A stretch of 64,000 nucleotides of DNA, from the NCBI GenBank assembly GCA_946807835.1, contig OX327684.1:11928501-11992500 (forward strand), in the 5' to 3' direction. Each line of letters opens with the position of its first letter. Within the stretch, counting starts at the first letter, position 1. The notes under the pieces were generated by a model, which was not told where the DNA came from, did not search any database, and worked only from the letters and a program-made list of their open reading frames with translations. Below, piece after piece: positions 1 to 9,754 of the stretch. Source of the DNA: Ailanthus altissimus. Taxonomy: Eukaryota; Streptophyta; Magnoliopsida; Sapindales; Simaroubaceae. Made by a program: the position numbers and the translations under genes.

Positions 1-519
1 ATGGGTACCACATCACACCAAACCTCATCCTTATATCTACCAATTGAAAAAGAAACTAACACTTGCCGATTTACCTTCACAACACCACTATCATTCAACC
101 ATTGTAACTTGTACGGTCTTGGAGTAGGTAATTTTAGTTTCTCCACAAGCAATGTACTTGCCACATTTGTACAACTTCCGCTATCAACAATCACATTACA
201 CAACTTGTTAGCAATCAAACAATGAGTATGAAACAAATTTTCATATTCCTGACCATGTTCATTAATTTTATTTTGCAAACTAATTGTGCGTTGTACAACC
301 AAATGTTCTCCTCTAGCATACTCTACATCACTAGCATCTTCTAAATGTGGCATGTCATCTTCATTTTCTCTCTTAGTTTCAGATTCAACCGCCCCATCCG
401 TCATGATCATTACCTTTATATTAGGACAGTCACGTGCATCATGACCATGCCCAAGGCACTTAAAACACTTAATGCCTCTATTGATTAGGTTGATTCTCAC
501 CTCTACCCTTGCTGCCTAT
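1..519 (-). pseudogene. Family B copy B3: protease and CCHC part of gag-pol, broken
   Basis: Read on the minus strand, this holds the gag/protease junction of a Ty3/gypsy polyprotein. A zinc knuckle (CFKCLGHGHDARDCPN, roughly 415-475) comes first, then an acidic linker, then an aspartic protease segment with a DSGS-type active site near 170-205. The window starts inside the protease. The same region lies in B1 (45915-46374 and 60211-60290) and in the filler inside A4 (59219-59555). Local changes break the frame, so no functional protein is expected. The sequence is interrupted at 519 by a solo LTR and resumes at 1310. The gag-pol identity is clear; the exact frame is not. Confidence 0.85.
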
Positions 520-1309
520 TGATGTGCCTTGATTTCTAGAAATATAGATTATTCCAAAATTCGAATAAAATCTGGTTCTTTTGTTGGTTATTTTTCTTTA
601 AGTGTTTAGGCTGAATTGTAACAAAATTAAATGGTAAAGTTGATGGAGGATAGAACTAAATAGATATCTTGATAAGTCTGATGGACGCCACAAGGATCAA
701 TTTAGGGTTTGACGCCACACTCTTGGTGATCAAAGAGTGATAAGTCACCAACTGTCTTCAAGAGCTAGAAAACTTGAGAAGACAACTTTGTGAGAGAAAT
801 AGCTCTTCTATTTCGTGCTTCCAATTCCAAAATGATGCAACTGCCTCTATAAGACTTTAACATGCCTTATATAGGCTTACAAAATGAGGAGAAACCCTAA
901 TATTACCTAATTAACTTAAAAAGCCCAAAATAAGCCCAATATGACTTAACAATTTAAAATAAAGCTAAACAAGTTCAAAATGGCTCAAATACATAAAAAT
1001 AGCATCATAAGAAGTAAATTAAGCTCAATAGCATGAAAAGAAAGCCCTCAGCTGCTTCTTTAAGCCCAACGTCACCAAACGTCTCTAAATCACATCTCAA
1101 TCTCTAATTGAAGACAAATAAACACATTTAGCTCATTTCCATTCAGATCGCAAGCTTCTAATCCCATAGAAGCTTCAATAGCTCCAATTTGACTACTTAT
1201 GGCCCTTTAAAACTGTTTAGCCTTAGCCCTTGTTATTGGACCATCTGAAATCTCCTTTACGCTCAGCTCACCTTCTTGAGTTGATTTAGAACTTTCATGA
1301 TGCACATCA
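520..1309 (-). repeat. Solo LTR of family A
   Basis: A 790-bp LTR with inverted ends (plus strand TGATGTGC at 520, GCACATCA ending at 1309). It is flanked by a perfect 5-bp target duplication CCTAT (515-519 and 1310-1314). No internal region is attached, so an inserted element was reduced to one LTR by LTR-LTR recombination. It belongs to the long-LTR subgroup seen in A3 and A4. Minus-strand bases 1140-1300 still encode the end of the pol frame (GPITRAKA-type motif). The unoccupied site, with one CCTAT, is present in B1 at 60281-60285. Confidence 0.95.
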
Positions 1310-2107
1310 CCTATCTCATTTTTGCTTTTAGTTTCATCAAATTTAGGCTTAACAATGGCTTTATCATCCTTTTTACTCCAATTCAGTTTCCAAAAAGAAG
1401 AAGAACCCGAATAAGGTTTTGAATCATACCTTGTGCCTTTCCTTTTAAGTTGTCATTCAATCTTCATGGCCACATTCACCATGTCCTCAATCTCCACAAA
1501 ATGTTGCAACTCCACAATATCAACAATGTTCTTGTTTTACCCACTCAAAAACCGAGCCATGGTGGCCTCACGGTCCTCCTCCACATTAGCCCTTATCATG
1601 GCTATCTCCATCTCCTTATGATATTCTTCTACACTCATGGAACCTTGTGTCAAAGTTTACAACCGTTGATGCAATTCCCTATAGAAATTGTTAGGGACAA
1701 ATCTCCTCCTCATGATTTGTTTCATCTCCATCCAAGTCTCTACGGGTCTATCATCATTTCTACGCCTGTCTTTGCACTATTGATCCCACCAAACAATAGC
1801 ATAATCACAAAATTCAACAGCGGTTAGTTTTACATTTTTCTCTTCGGAGTAGTTATGACATTTAAATATCAGCTCCACTTTTCGTTCCCACTCCAAATAG
1901 GCCTCCAGATTGTTCATCCTTTGAAAAGAAGCAATTTTTTTCATTTTGATGCTGCCTATGTTTCGGTCCACACCATCAAAACGTCCTCTTCTAGTTTGTC
2001 TCCTAGGATTAACATTTTGACCGATTATGGTAGCTTGGCCATCATCTGTATCTTCTCCACCATCATATACATCATTGATAAAAGGTGGTTTTCTTCCTTG
2101 CTGTGGT
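1310..2107 (-). pseudogene. Family B copy B3: gag remnant
   Basis: Minus-strand continuation of B3 upstream of the knuckle. The clearest piece is 1777-1971, with the plant Ty3/gypsy capsid signature: YLEWERKVELIF, then CHNYSEEK, then [12 protein letters not shown] second gag block (RRFVPNNFYRELHQRL-like, then a repeat of charged helices) lies about 1450-1770 but is interrupted by stops and small indels. Gag would form the virus-like particle and bind element RNA; this copy cannot. It ends at 2107, where A5 has inserted; GTGGT at 2103-2107 is the probable target duplication, and the right-hand copy was lost with the 5' part of A5. The B1 counterpart is 60211-60918. Confidence 0.85.
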
Positions 2108-2816
2108 TGATGTGCCTTGATTTATAACAAAATTAAATTGTGAAGTTGATGGAGGATAGAACTAAATAGATACCTTGATAAGTCGAATGGACGCCACAAG
2201 GATCAATTTAGGGTTTTGACGCCACACTCTTGATGATCAAAGAGTGATAAGTCAGCAACTATCTTTAAGAGTTGAAAAACTTGAGAAGACAATTTTGAGA
2301 GAGAAATAGCTCTTCTATTTCGTGCTTCCAATTTCAAAATGAGGCAACTGCCTCTACAAGACTTTTACATGCCTTATATAGGCTTACAAAATGAGGTGAA
2401 ACCCTAATGTTACCTAATAAACTTTAAAAGGCCCAAAATAAGCTCAATATGACTTAACAATTTAAAACAAAACTAAACAAGTTCAAAATAGCCCAAATAC
2501 ATAAAAGTAGTAACATAAGAAGTAAATAAGCCCAATAGTATGGAAAGAAAGCCCTTAGCTGCTTCTTTAAGTCCAACGTCACCAAACGTCTCTAAATCAC
2601 GTCCCGATCTCTAATTGAAGACAAATAAACACATTTAGCTTGTTTCCATTCAGATCGCAAGCTTCTAGTCTCATAGAAGCTTCAATAGCTATAATTTGAT
2701 TACTTATGGCCCTTTGAAGCTGTTTAGCCTTAACCCTTGTTATTGGACCATCTGAAATCTTTTTTACGCTCAGCTCGCCTTCTTGAGTTGATTTAAAACC
2801 TTCATGATGCACATCA
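2108..2816 (-). repeat. 3' LTR of A5
   Basis: A 709-bp family A LTR, TGATGTGCC at 2108 to GCACATCA at 2816. The next bases lead straight into pol sequence, where a GGGGGTGA purine-rich run on the minus strand precedes the LTR as the likely polypurine tract. The LTR contains the C-terminal about 70 codons of pol, a TATA-like block (CTATATAAGG on the minus strand, about 2373-2385) and the twin hairpins (about 2173-2255). Confidence 0.93.
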
Positions 2817-3817
2817 TCACCCCCGGGCAGAGAATGATTTGCCCTCAAATCAGAATCTTCTAAATCTTCCAAATAAGGAGATAAGTCCTTCACATTAAAA
2901 GTGGCTGAAACATTGTAATCACCAAGAAAGTCAACTTTGTAAGCATTACTATTTACCTTCTCTATAATACGAAAAGGTCTATCAACTCTTGGCATCAGCT
3001 TGGACTTCCGCTTGCTAGGAAATCTTCCCTTGTTAAGACAAATCCAAACAAGATCACCAGGTTCAAAGCTAATCATTTTTCGTCCTTTATTAGCATGCTT
3101 AACATACTTAACTGTTTTCTCCTCAATATGAATTCGAACCTGCTCATGAAGCTTCTTCATCAATTATGCCTTCTTAACACCATCCATAGATGTCTTCTCA
3201 TCAATTGGAATAGGAACAAGGTCAATAGGAACAAATGGATTAAATCCATACACAATCTCAAATGGTGAAAATTTTGTAGCCCCATGCACACTACGGTTGT
3301 ATGCAAACTCCACAATAGGCAAACAAGTATCCCAACTCTTTAAGTTCTTGTTTATAACAGCCCGTAATAAAGAAGATAGAGTACGGTTCACTACCTCAGT
3401 TTGCCCATCAGTTTGTGGATGACAAGCAGTACTGAAAAGCAACTTTGTTCCAAGCTTCTTCCAAAGAGTCTTCCAAAAATAGCTTAAGAACTTTGTATCA
3501 CGATCAGAGACAATGCTTTTAGGGATTCCATGCAAACGTACAATTTCCCTAAAAAACAAATCAGCAATATGAATAGCATCATCAGTTTTGTTACAAGGAA
3601 TAAAGTGTGACATTTTGGAGAACCGATCAACCACAACCATCACTGAATCCTTCCCACGCTGTGTTCTAGGTAATCCAAGCACAAAATCCATACTAATATC
3701 CATCCATGGTTGCTCTGGGATAGGTAAAGGCATATATAGTCCATATGCATTCTCTTTACCCTTAGCTTTCTTGCAATTTACACATCTTTCAACAACTTTA
3801 TGAACATCCTGCAGCAT
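2597..3817 (-). pseudogene. A5 integrase and pol C-terminal tail, split by a stop
   Basis: Two minus-strand frames in the same register: 3164-3817 (217 aa) and 2597-3163 (188 aa). The first carries the integrase core with [20 protein letters not shown] and [15 protein letters not shown], the D-D35-E catalytic set. The second carries the integrase C-terminal region (FEPGDLVWI, DRPFRIIEKVN, FNVKDLSPY) and the tail extending into the LTR (GPITRVKAKQLQRA). They are separated by TAA at 3164-3166, where A2 has GAA (KAELMKK). A1 has the identical stop. The GAA to TAA change is a transversion, so common descent is likelier than a repeat mutation. Confidence 0.9.
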
Positions 3818-4838
3818 ATTAGGCCAAAAGAAGTGCTCTTTCAGTAGCTCATAAGTTTTCTTCTCCCCAAAATGACCACTAAGACCACCCCATGAGCCTC
3901 ACGCACAAGCAACTCACGTAAGGATCCTGAAGGTATACACATTCTGCCCAACTTGAACAAGTAACCATCATGCACAAAGAACCCATCACAAGCTCCTTTA
4001 GCATATTTAGACATCATATTAGCAAAGTATCAATCACTGGTATACTGTTCTTTTACCTGTTCAAAACCCAAAAGCCTTGCATTTAACATAGAAATCAATG
4101 CATACCTCATAGAAAGAGCATCAGCAATGACATTAGTTTGCCCCTTCTTGTATTTTATGACATATGGAAATGGCTCCATGAACTCTACCCATTTGGCATG
4201 TCTTTTATTCAGCTTGTTCTGCCCTTTAAGATACTTTAATGATTCATGGTCAGTATGAATAACTAACTCTTTAGGTAATAAATAATGCTGCCATACCTCT
4301 AAAGCTCGAATCAATGCATAAAACTCCTTGTCATAAATAGAGTAGTTTAACCGTGCCCCATTCAGCTTCTCACTAAAGAAAGCAATTGGCCTCTTTTCTT
4401 GCATCAACACAGCCCCTATACCGACCCCTGAAGCATCACACTCTATTTCAAATGTTTTAGCAAAATCGGGAAGTGCTAAAACTGGAGCAGAACATAATTG
4501 TTCTTTTATCAGTTCAAATGACTTCTGTGCATTCTCATTCCACCTAAACTCATTTTCCTTTTTCAAACACTCTGTCATAGGTGCAATAATAGAACTAAAG
4601 TCTTTAATAAATCGCCTATAGAAAGAGGCAAAACCATGAAAACTTCTCACATCCGCAACACCAGTAGGTTTAGGCCAATCACGAATTGCCTTAACCTTCT
4701 CCTCATCAACCTTAATTCCACTACCAGAAACAACATACCCCAAAAAGATAACACTATCTTGGCAGAAATAGCACTTCTTGAGGTTTCCATACAACTTAGC
4801 ATCACGCAAGGTCTCAAATACAGCCATAAGATGCTTCC
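3818..4838 (-). pseudogene. A5 RNase H, integrase N-terminus and partial RT, broken
   Basis: Minus-strand frame from about 4838 down to 4030 covers the end of RT ([35 protein letters not shown]) and RNase H ([41 protein letters not shown]). The RNase H tail reads ALSMRY where A1 has ALSRRY. Near 3886-3892 one C is missing from a run, shifting the frame in the integrase zinc-finger region (REAHGG). A2 has the same one-base loss at its equivalent, about 26361-26366. The open frame starts upstream at 4887, but the part above 4838 is family B LTR sequence, not RT. Confidence 0.85.
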
Positions 4839-5179
4839 ATTGAACCTTAATTTGTACTCCATAGCACCTGATCGCCAACATGGTCAAATGGCCTTTTTAT
4901 TCTTCAAGATAAGCTAAAAACTTCATTCTAATAGGGCTGGACTCTTGTCTTCATGATTTGGACTTGCTTGAATTATGTTGACCATTTTAGATTCTTCTTA
5001 CATCCTTAGAACCTTGACCGAAACTTAACTAGCTTGCTCCTTCCAAATGTTTTTCCATTAAACAAGTTAAGGCTTCTTTCATTCTTTTAGCTTTAGCTCT
5101 TGTCATTGGTCCTCCATGAACATTTAAAAGATCTTTTCCAACCTTAGCCGAACGGTGATCAACTTGCTGGTTCTCATCA
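4839..5179 (-). repeat. Truncated family B LTR
   Basis: About 341 bp matching the outer portion of the B1 LTRs (compare 41800-42137 and 62020-62359). It ends at the LTR boundary GTTCTCATCA (5179). It includes the family B version of the pol tail (GPMTRAKAKRMKE on the minus strand, about 5060-5115). The left side is fused to truncated A5. The right side joins an F LTR with no B internal sequence, so both flanks are rearranged or the adjoining element was deleted. Confidence 0.85.
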
Positions 5180-5443
5180 ATTCTCTTGTAAGAGTTTCTT
5201 TATTTAACTCTGTATCTCTTGGATGGAATCCTTAGAGTGGTGAGTTTAAGAGCTGTGTATCTCTTGTAGGTTTCTTTGGGTGGTGAATTATTCTGTATCC
5301 CATTTTATTTCTCTTGAGTGGTGAGCTTGGTTTTGTACCACTTTTACTTTATCAGCGTTTGAGTTTATTTTAATAAAAGTGATTGTTTGTTTTTGTTCTT
5401 CCAATCTTGTTGTATTCTTTTCTAAACACTTGAGCCTGCATCA
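5180..5443 (+). repeat. Truncated family F LTR (3' portion)
   Basis: About 264 bp matching the right part of the F LTR at 13046-13312. Shared blocks are the repeated TCTCTTGG/AGAGTGGTGAG, then TAATAAAAGTGA, then CTAAACACTTGAG ending at CATCA. It may be what remains of the 5' LTR of the F element that resumes at 8319, separated from it by C4 and E, but no primer site follows it, so this link is a guess. Confidence 0.7.
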
Positions 5444-6571
5444 CAAAGGTGTAAGAAGATAGTAGATGCCACACTCAATATAGATGAGAAGTTATGAGTG
5501 ATAAGTCTGAAAGAACGCCACAAGTTAAAATCTTGATAAGTTCTAATAAAAGTTCTTTAAAGAACTTAAGAAAAAAACTCTCAATATTAATATTATCAAT
5601 TCTGTTTTTGTTCTCCCTCATCGCTCATATATTTGTAGAGACCTCTTGGGATGTCTAGCATTTATTACAATAACTAATGACAACTTACAACTACTAAATA
5701 TCAACTACTACCAATAACTTAAGCACTTGGGATTCCAACACTTATTACAACAATTGATGAAAACTTATAACTATTAACTACTTACGACTATTAACTACTA
5801 ACAACTACCAATATTGAGACTTCAAATCACATGGGCTATTCACATGAGTTGTTGTGCTGTTGTTCCGCATCACACATGGATGTTCAATGGACCTTGTGAT
5901 GTTTTGGCAACCTAGTTCGCATCATCTTCCAACTTAGTTGTTTGTCTACCTCTTTTTCCATATTCAACAATCTATTCCAAGCATCTTCATCAATGCCATC
6001 ATCATTCATAGTAGCACGCCTATCTTGAATTCGCAATGTAGAAACTCTAGGTGTCTAAGCCCTTTGTGTACTAGATTCAAATTTATCTATCCACTTATGA
6101 ACTTGCTCCATCTCTGCTTCAACAATTTTTTCATCTCACCCATTAAAGCTTTCATGAGAAACTTTGAATCAACCTTTTTCGATGCAACTTCGGAAGTACT
6201 TTTGTCCTAATTGTTTTACATGTTTGCTGCAAAATACAGTTAGAAAATTAAAAAGAACCTCGCACACTTACTCACACGTTTCACTCAAAGAATGATTTAC
6301 TCAACTTTCACTCGTGTTTTCGCTCGTGTTTTTTTTTTAAATTTAGAAAAGCAAATCTAGAATTAATGGAATCTGAAATTTTTTTTTTGTCTCTCTTTTT
6401 TTATTTATATGTAATAACAGAACCTGAAGAATTAGATAAATAACAGACAAGAAGAAATAAGAAAATTGATATAGGCTATAGATTTTTAAGGACTAAAATA
6501 AAGTTGCTGATTTAAAAGAAAGAACAATCAATAAAAATTAAAAAGATAGTTCAAACCTGATTAGAGCCTAA
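5444..6571 (-). mobile_element. C4: reduced family C copy, minus strand
   Basis: Minus-strand family C remnant. 5444-5924 is a truncated C LTR whose outer start (GTTCGCATCA on the plus strand) is at 5924. 5925-6571 is C leader and gag N-terminal sequence in reverse, joined directly to the LTR. Compared with C1, everything between the gag fragment (about 14160) and the LTR is deleted. The conserved leader block is at 6263-6288 and an A/T-homopolymer stretch at 6318-6410. At the right end the primer site appears deleted: GAGCCT is followed by AA and then a family E LTR instead of the expected GCTCTGATACCA. Only vestigial coding sequence is present. Confidence 0.75.
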
Positions 6572-7334
6572 TGATATGATCCACACCAAGAAATTGATAA
6601 CGTTGTGGATCAAGAAGGTCTCCAAGATTGTCAAGAAACAGATTTGTATGAAAATCGCAACCCATTGCTTATATTGCAGCAGGAACCTTGGTATAATGAA
6701 GACGCCACAATCAATTATGGAATGATTGATTGGTAAGTCGAAAGAGAACACCACGAAAATTATTTCGATAATTTCAAAGAGTTCTAAAAGAACCAAAGAG
6801 AATTTTCTTAATTAAATTGCTTAATCCTTTTCTATCATCCCTTATGTATATAAAATGAACATTTGGGATGATAGCATTTATTACAATATTGAATGACAAC
6901 TTAAAAATTAATAGTTACCAACTACTACCAACATGGCTTTAAACTAGTTTTTTTCAAACTTTGCAATTACAACAATAAATGCTTCAAACTTTGCAACTAC
7001 AACAATAAATGCAGCTGCAGACTTTAACTAAGTACCAACCACTAACAACTAAGGCTTTATTTCAAATATTATAACTACTATTATAAATATTTATTCTAGG
7101 CTCCCAAAAGCTTCTAATTACTTAGTACTCAAAGGGGTTGCTGTGATCACCAATTTAGAAAACTCCTCTAATTCCATCCACTTTGTGATCTGAGAAATTT
7201 ATTTACCTTTGCCCAAATATTTTGAATCCGTCCATTCAGAGTTTCCTTGAACCTTTTTAGCTTGAGCCTTTGTAATCGGACAAACTGGAACTTGAATAGG
7301 TTCTGCATTTCATTTTTTAGTTTTGCCCTCATCA
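6572..7334 (-). repeat. Family E LTR
   Basis: A 763-bp LTR-like block, TGATATGATCC at 6572 to CCTCATCA at 7334 (plus-strand reading). It lies directly outside the pol tail of the E integrase fragment, so it is that element's 3' LTR. It contains a degraded pol tail (minus strand about 7200-7300, PITKAQAKK-like), a direct repeat of about 29 bp (6955-7014, CAAACTTTGCAA...AATAAATG twice) and the twin hairpins (6701-6773). Because AA sits between the C4 leader and 6572, it may also have served as 5' LTR of the left element. Confidence 0.7.
6701..6773 (-). other. Twin hairpin element, family E version
   Basis: On the minus strand, one stem-loop (6701-6739) reads GAC-TTAC-CAATC, a loop, then GATTG-TGGC-GTC. 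The second (6747-6773) pairs CGAAA with TTTCG between TTAT and TGGT. In family A the corresponding first stem is CACTC/GAGTG, so both sides changed together here (CAATC/GATTG). That compensatory difference is the main support for an RNA structure. Function unknown. Confidence 0.6.
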
Positions 7335-8318
7335 TTCATCTCCTCTTGAAAAGGATTTATCCTCAAATCATCACCTACATCAAAAGGACTTAAATCAGTC
7401 ACATTAAAAGTGGCACTAACATTGTACTCACCTGGCAAATCTAACTTATATGCATTGTCATTGATGCGCTCAAGGACTTAAAATGGTCCATCTCCTCTTG
7501 GAAGTAACTTAGATCGCCATTGTGCCGGAAATCATTCTTTTCGCATATGCAACCAAACCCAATCTCCGGGTTCAAAAATCAGTTGTCGACGCTCTTTATT
7601 AGCTTGTTTTGCATACTGCTCCATTCTCCTCTCAATGTTGAGTCTTGCTTTCTCATGTATCTGCTTAACAAATTCAGCCTTTTTCTTTCCATCTAAGTTA
7701 GCACGTTCAGAAAAAGGTAATTGTATTAAATCCAATGGAGTTAAAGGATTAAAACCATAAATAATTTTAAATTGTGAAAACTTAGTAACAGAATGAATAG
7801 TACAATTATAAGCAAACTCAACATGTGGTAAACATTCTTCCCAAGTTTTGATGTTCTTTTTAATTATAGCCCTCAACAAAGTAGACAAAGTCTCATTTAC
7901 TACTTCGCTTTGACCATCAGTTTGTGGGTGACAAGTAGTAGAAAATAATAACTTAGTTCCTAACTTACACCATAAAGTCTTCCAAAAGTAACTTAAGAAC
8001 TTAGCATCTCTATCTAAAACTATTGTTCTAGGCATACCATGTAATCTTACAATTTCTCTAAAGAATAAATTAGCAACATGTGAAGCATCATCAGTTTTGT
8101 GACATGGAATGAAATGTGCCATCTTAAAAAATCTATCCACAACCACAAAATTTGAATCCCTACTATGTTTAGACCTAGGCAAACCTAAAACAAAATCCAT
8201 CGAAATATCAATCAAAGGCTCATTGGGAATAGGTAGAGGCATGTACAAACCATAGGGTTGCATTCAAAATTTTGCTTGCCTACATGTAACACATTGACCA
8301 CAAATTCTCTCAACATCT
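7335..8318 (-). pseudogene. Family E integrase fragment
   Basis: Minus strand. The open part 7532-8263 (243 aa) carries the integrase core: [39 protein letters not shown] and [15 protein letters not shown], then the C-terminal [11 protein letters not shown]. The usual second aspartate context VSDRD reads VLDRD here; the catalytic D itself remains. 7335-7531 holds the rest of the C-terminal region, off frame, up to the LTR. The element is cut off near 8318 within the HHCC finger, where family F sequence of opposite polarity begins. RT and gag are absent. It is closer to D ([10 protein letters not shown]) than to A. Confidence 0.85.
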
Positions 8319-8960
8319 AATTGAAGAACAGCCAGCAGCTCAAGCTGATACATGAGACATTCTAATTGAAGAATTGAGAGACAAAAAATTCAGCAACTTC
8401 AACAACATTTAGAACGTTTCAAAGATCGAGGTAAAGCTGTGCAACATGAAGATCTCGATAATGGTTCTTCTAGCAATGCTGAAGGTAATACACGAGACAT
8501 TTTAAGGGTAGAATGCACCTAGATGAGTTTGTGGATTGGTTGAACACCATAGAAAGAATTTTTTATTATCAATATGTTCCAGAAAATCAAAAGGTAAAAG
8601 TCGTTGCCATAAAACTTAAAAAGTATGCTTCTTTATGGTGGAAAAATCTGAGAAAACAAAGGATATGGAAAGGTAGAAGTAAGATCGTGACCTGGGAGAA
8701 GATGAAACGAGAGCTTAAGAGGAAATATCTTCCGGACAACTATCGGCAAGATATTTTTCTCAAACTACACAACTTTCGTCAAAAGGAGCTTTCTGTAGAA
8801 GACTACACTGCAGAATTCGATCATCTCATGCTGAAATGCACTATGGCTGAACAAGAAGAATAGAAAATTGCACGTTATCTTGGGGGTTTAAGACTGGTAA
8901 TTTCAAACATTGTGCAATTATAACCATACTAGACTTATGGAGTTGTTTGTAGACTTGCAC
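8319..8960 (+). pseudogene. Family F gag remnant
   Basis: The open segment 8513-8863 (116 aa) has the Ty3/gypsy capsid pattern: DEFVDWLNTIERIF, then QKVKVVAIKLKKYASLWWKNL, then MKRELKRKYLPDNY and LKLHNFRQKELSVEDYTAEF. A stop at 8861-8863 follows EQEE; the frame continues in sequence (IARYLGGL) until further stops. Bases 8319-8512 hold the coiled-coil-like N-terminal part (QQLQQHLERF) with stops. Gag would assemble the particle; this copy is not functional. Confidence 0.85.
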
Positions 8961-9010
8961 TTAAGGTGGAGAATCAATAAAAGATAGTACGGAGCGGCAA
9001 TTCTTGATTC

Positions 9011-9750
9011 GTGACACGAGAGGGTTTTTTTAACCGAGGGAGTACTTCCAACTCTAAGACCATTCCTACTACCAAACCTACTACAAGAACTTCTTCAAAG
9101 AATGATGGTGTCTCTAACCAAAAGAAGCAAAACCATTCCTCCAACACCAATTTCAGCAAATGTTTCAAATGCCAAGGATATAGACATATTGCTTCTGAAT
9201 GCCCAAATCATAGGATTATGACACTAGTTGAAGAAGAAGATGAAGAATAGATGGAGAACAACCATGTAGAACCTGAGGAAGACAATGAAGATATAACTTA
9301 TGAGGATGAATGTGAAACTCTTATCCTTCATAAAGTTTTAAGAAGAAGATTGATTGCGAAAAAACATCTTTCATACCAAGTGTACTTCTCATGGCAAGGT
9401 GTGTAATGTCAAAATTGATGGGGGGGTAGTTTTGAAAATGTGGCTTTTGCACTTATGGTAGAAAAATTGGACCTGAAGACAGTGATGCATCCTTAACCAT
9501 ATAAGCTTTCTTGGCTCAAAAAGGGAAATGAAATTAAGGTAAATAAATGCTGCCTTGTATCTTTTTCTATTGGAAAAAACTATAAAGATGAAGTTTGGTG
9601 TGACGTTGTTCCAATGGATGCTTGTCATTTACTTCTTGGTCATCCATGGCAATATGATAGAAAAATTATTCATGATGGCCATAAAAACACTTATTACTTT
9701 GTCAAGGATGGTGTTAAAGTCATTTTGGGTCCTTTTAAGATGATCAATGT
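9011..9750 (+). pseudogene. Family F zinc knuckle and protease, broken
   Basis: 9011-9250 gives a CCHC knuckle (CFKCQGYRHIASECPN, CX2CX4HX4C) in a Ser/Thr-rich context followed by an acidic stretch and a stop. 9250-9610 has the protease, but the active-site region near 9405-9440 is scrambled (VKIDGG followed by a shift). From 9614 the frame is recognisable as DACHLLLGHPWQYDRKIIHDGHKN, the conserved end of the protease domain. Confidence 0.8.
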
Positions 9751-9754
9751 TCCT

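Larger units (their letters stand above)
2108..4838 (-). mobile_element. A5: 5'-truncated family A Ty3/gypsy element
   Basis: Minus-strand element keeping its 3' LTR (2108-2816) and the 3' half of the internal region (integrase and RNase H, up to early RT). At 4838 the sequence stops matching A1/A2 (which continue into the YFDD region) and switches to a family B LTR. Gag, protease, the catalytic core of RT, the primer site and the 5' LTR are all missing. It shares a nonsense codon in integrase with A1, and a one-base loss in a C run with A2. The break at 4838 is a recombination or deletion scar, not an element end. Confidence 0.9.

Noticed and set aside
3588..3803. Recurring plus-strand 71-codon frame (also at 18287, 26061, 37675 on the other strand, 47937)
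   Set aside because: It is exactly antisense to the integrase core; its conservation follows from the integrase copies.
6551..6796. 81-codon minus-strand hydrophobic frame, a possible membrane or env-like protein
   Set aside because: It spans the C4 leader/E LTR junction in AT-rich noncoding sequence; hydrophobicity follows from base composition.
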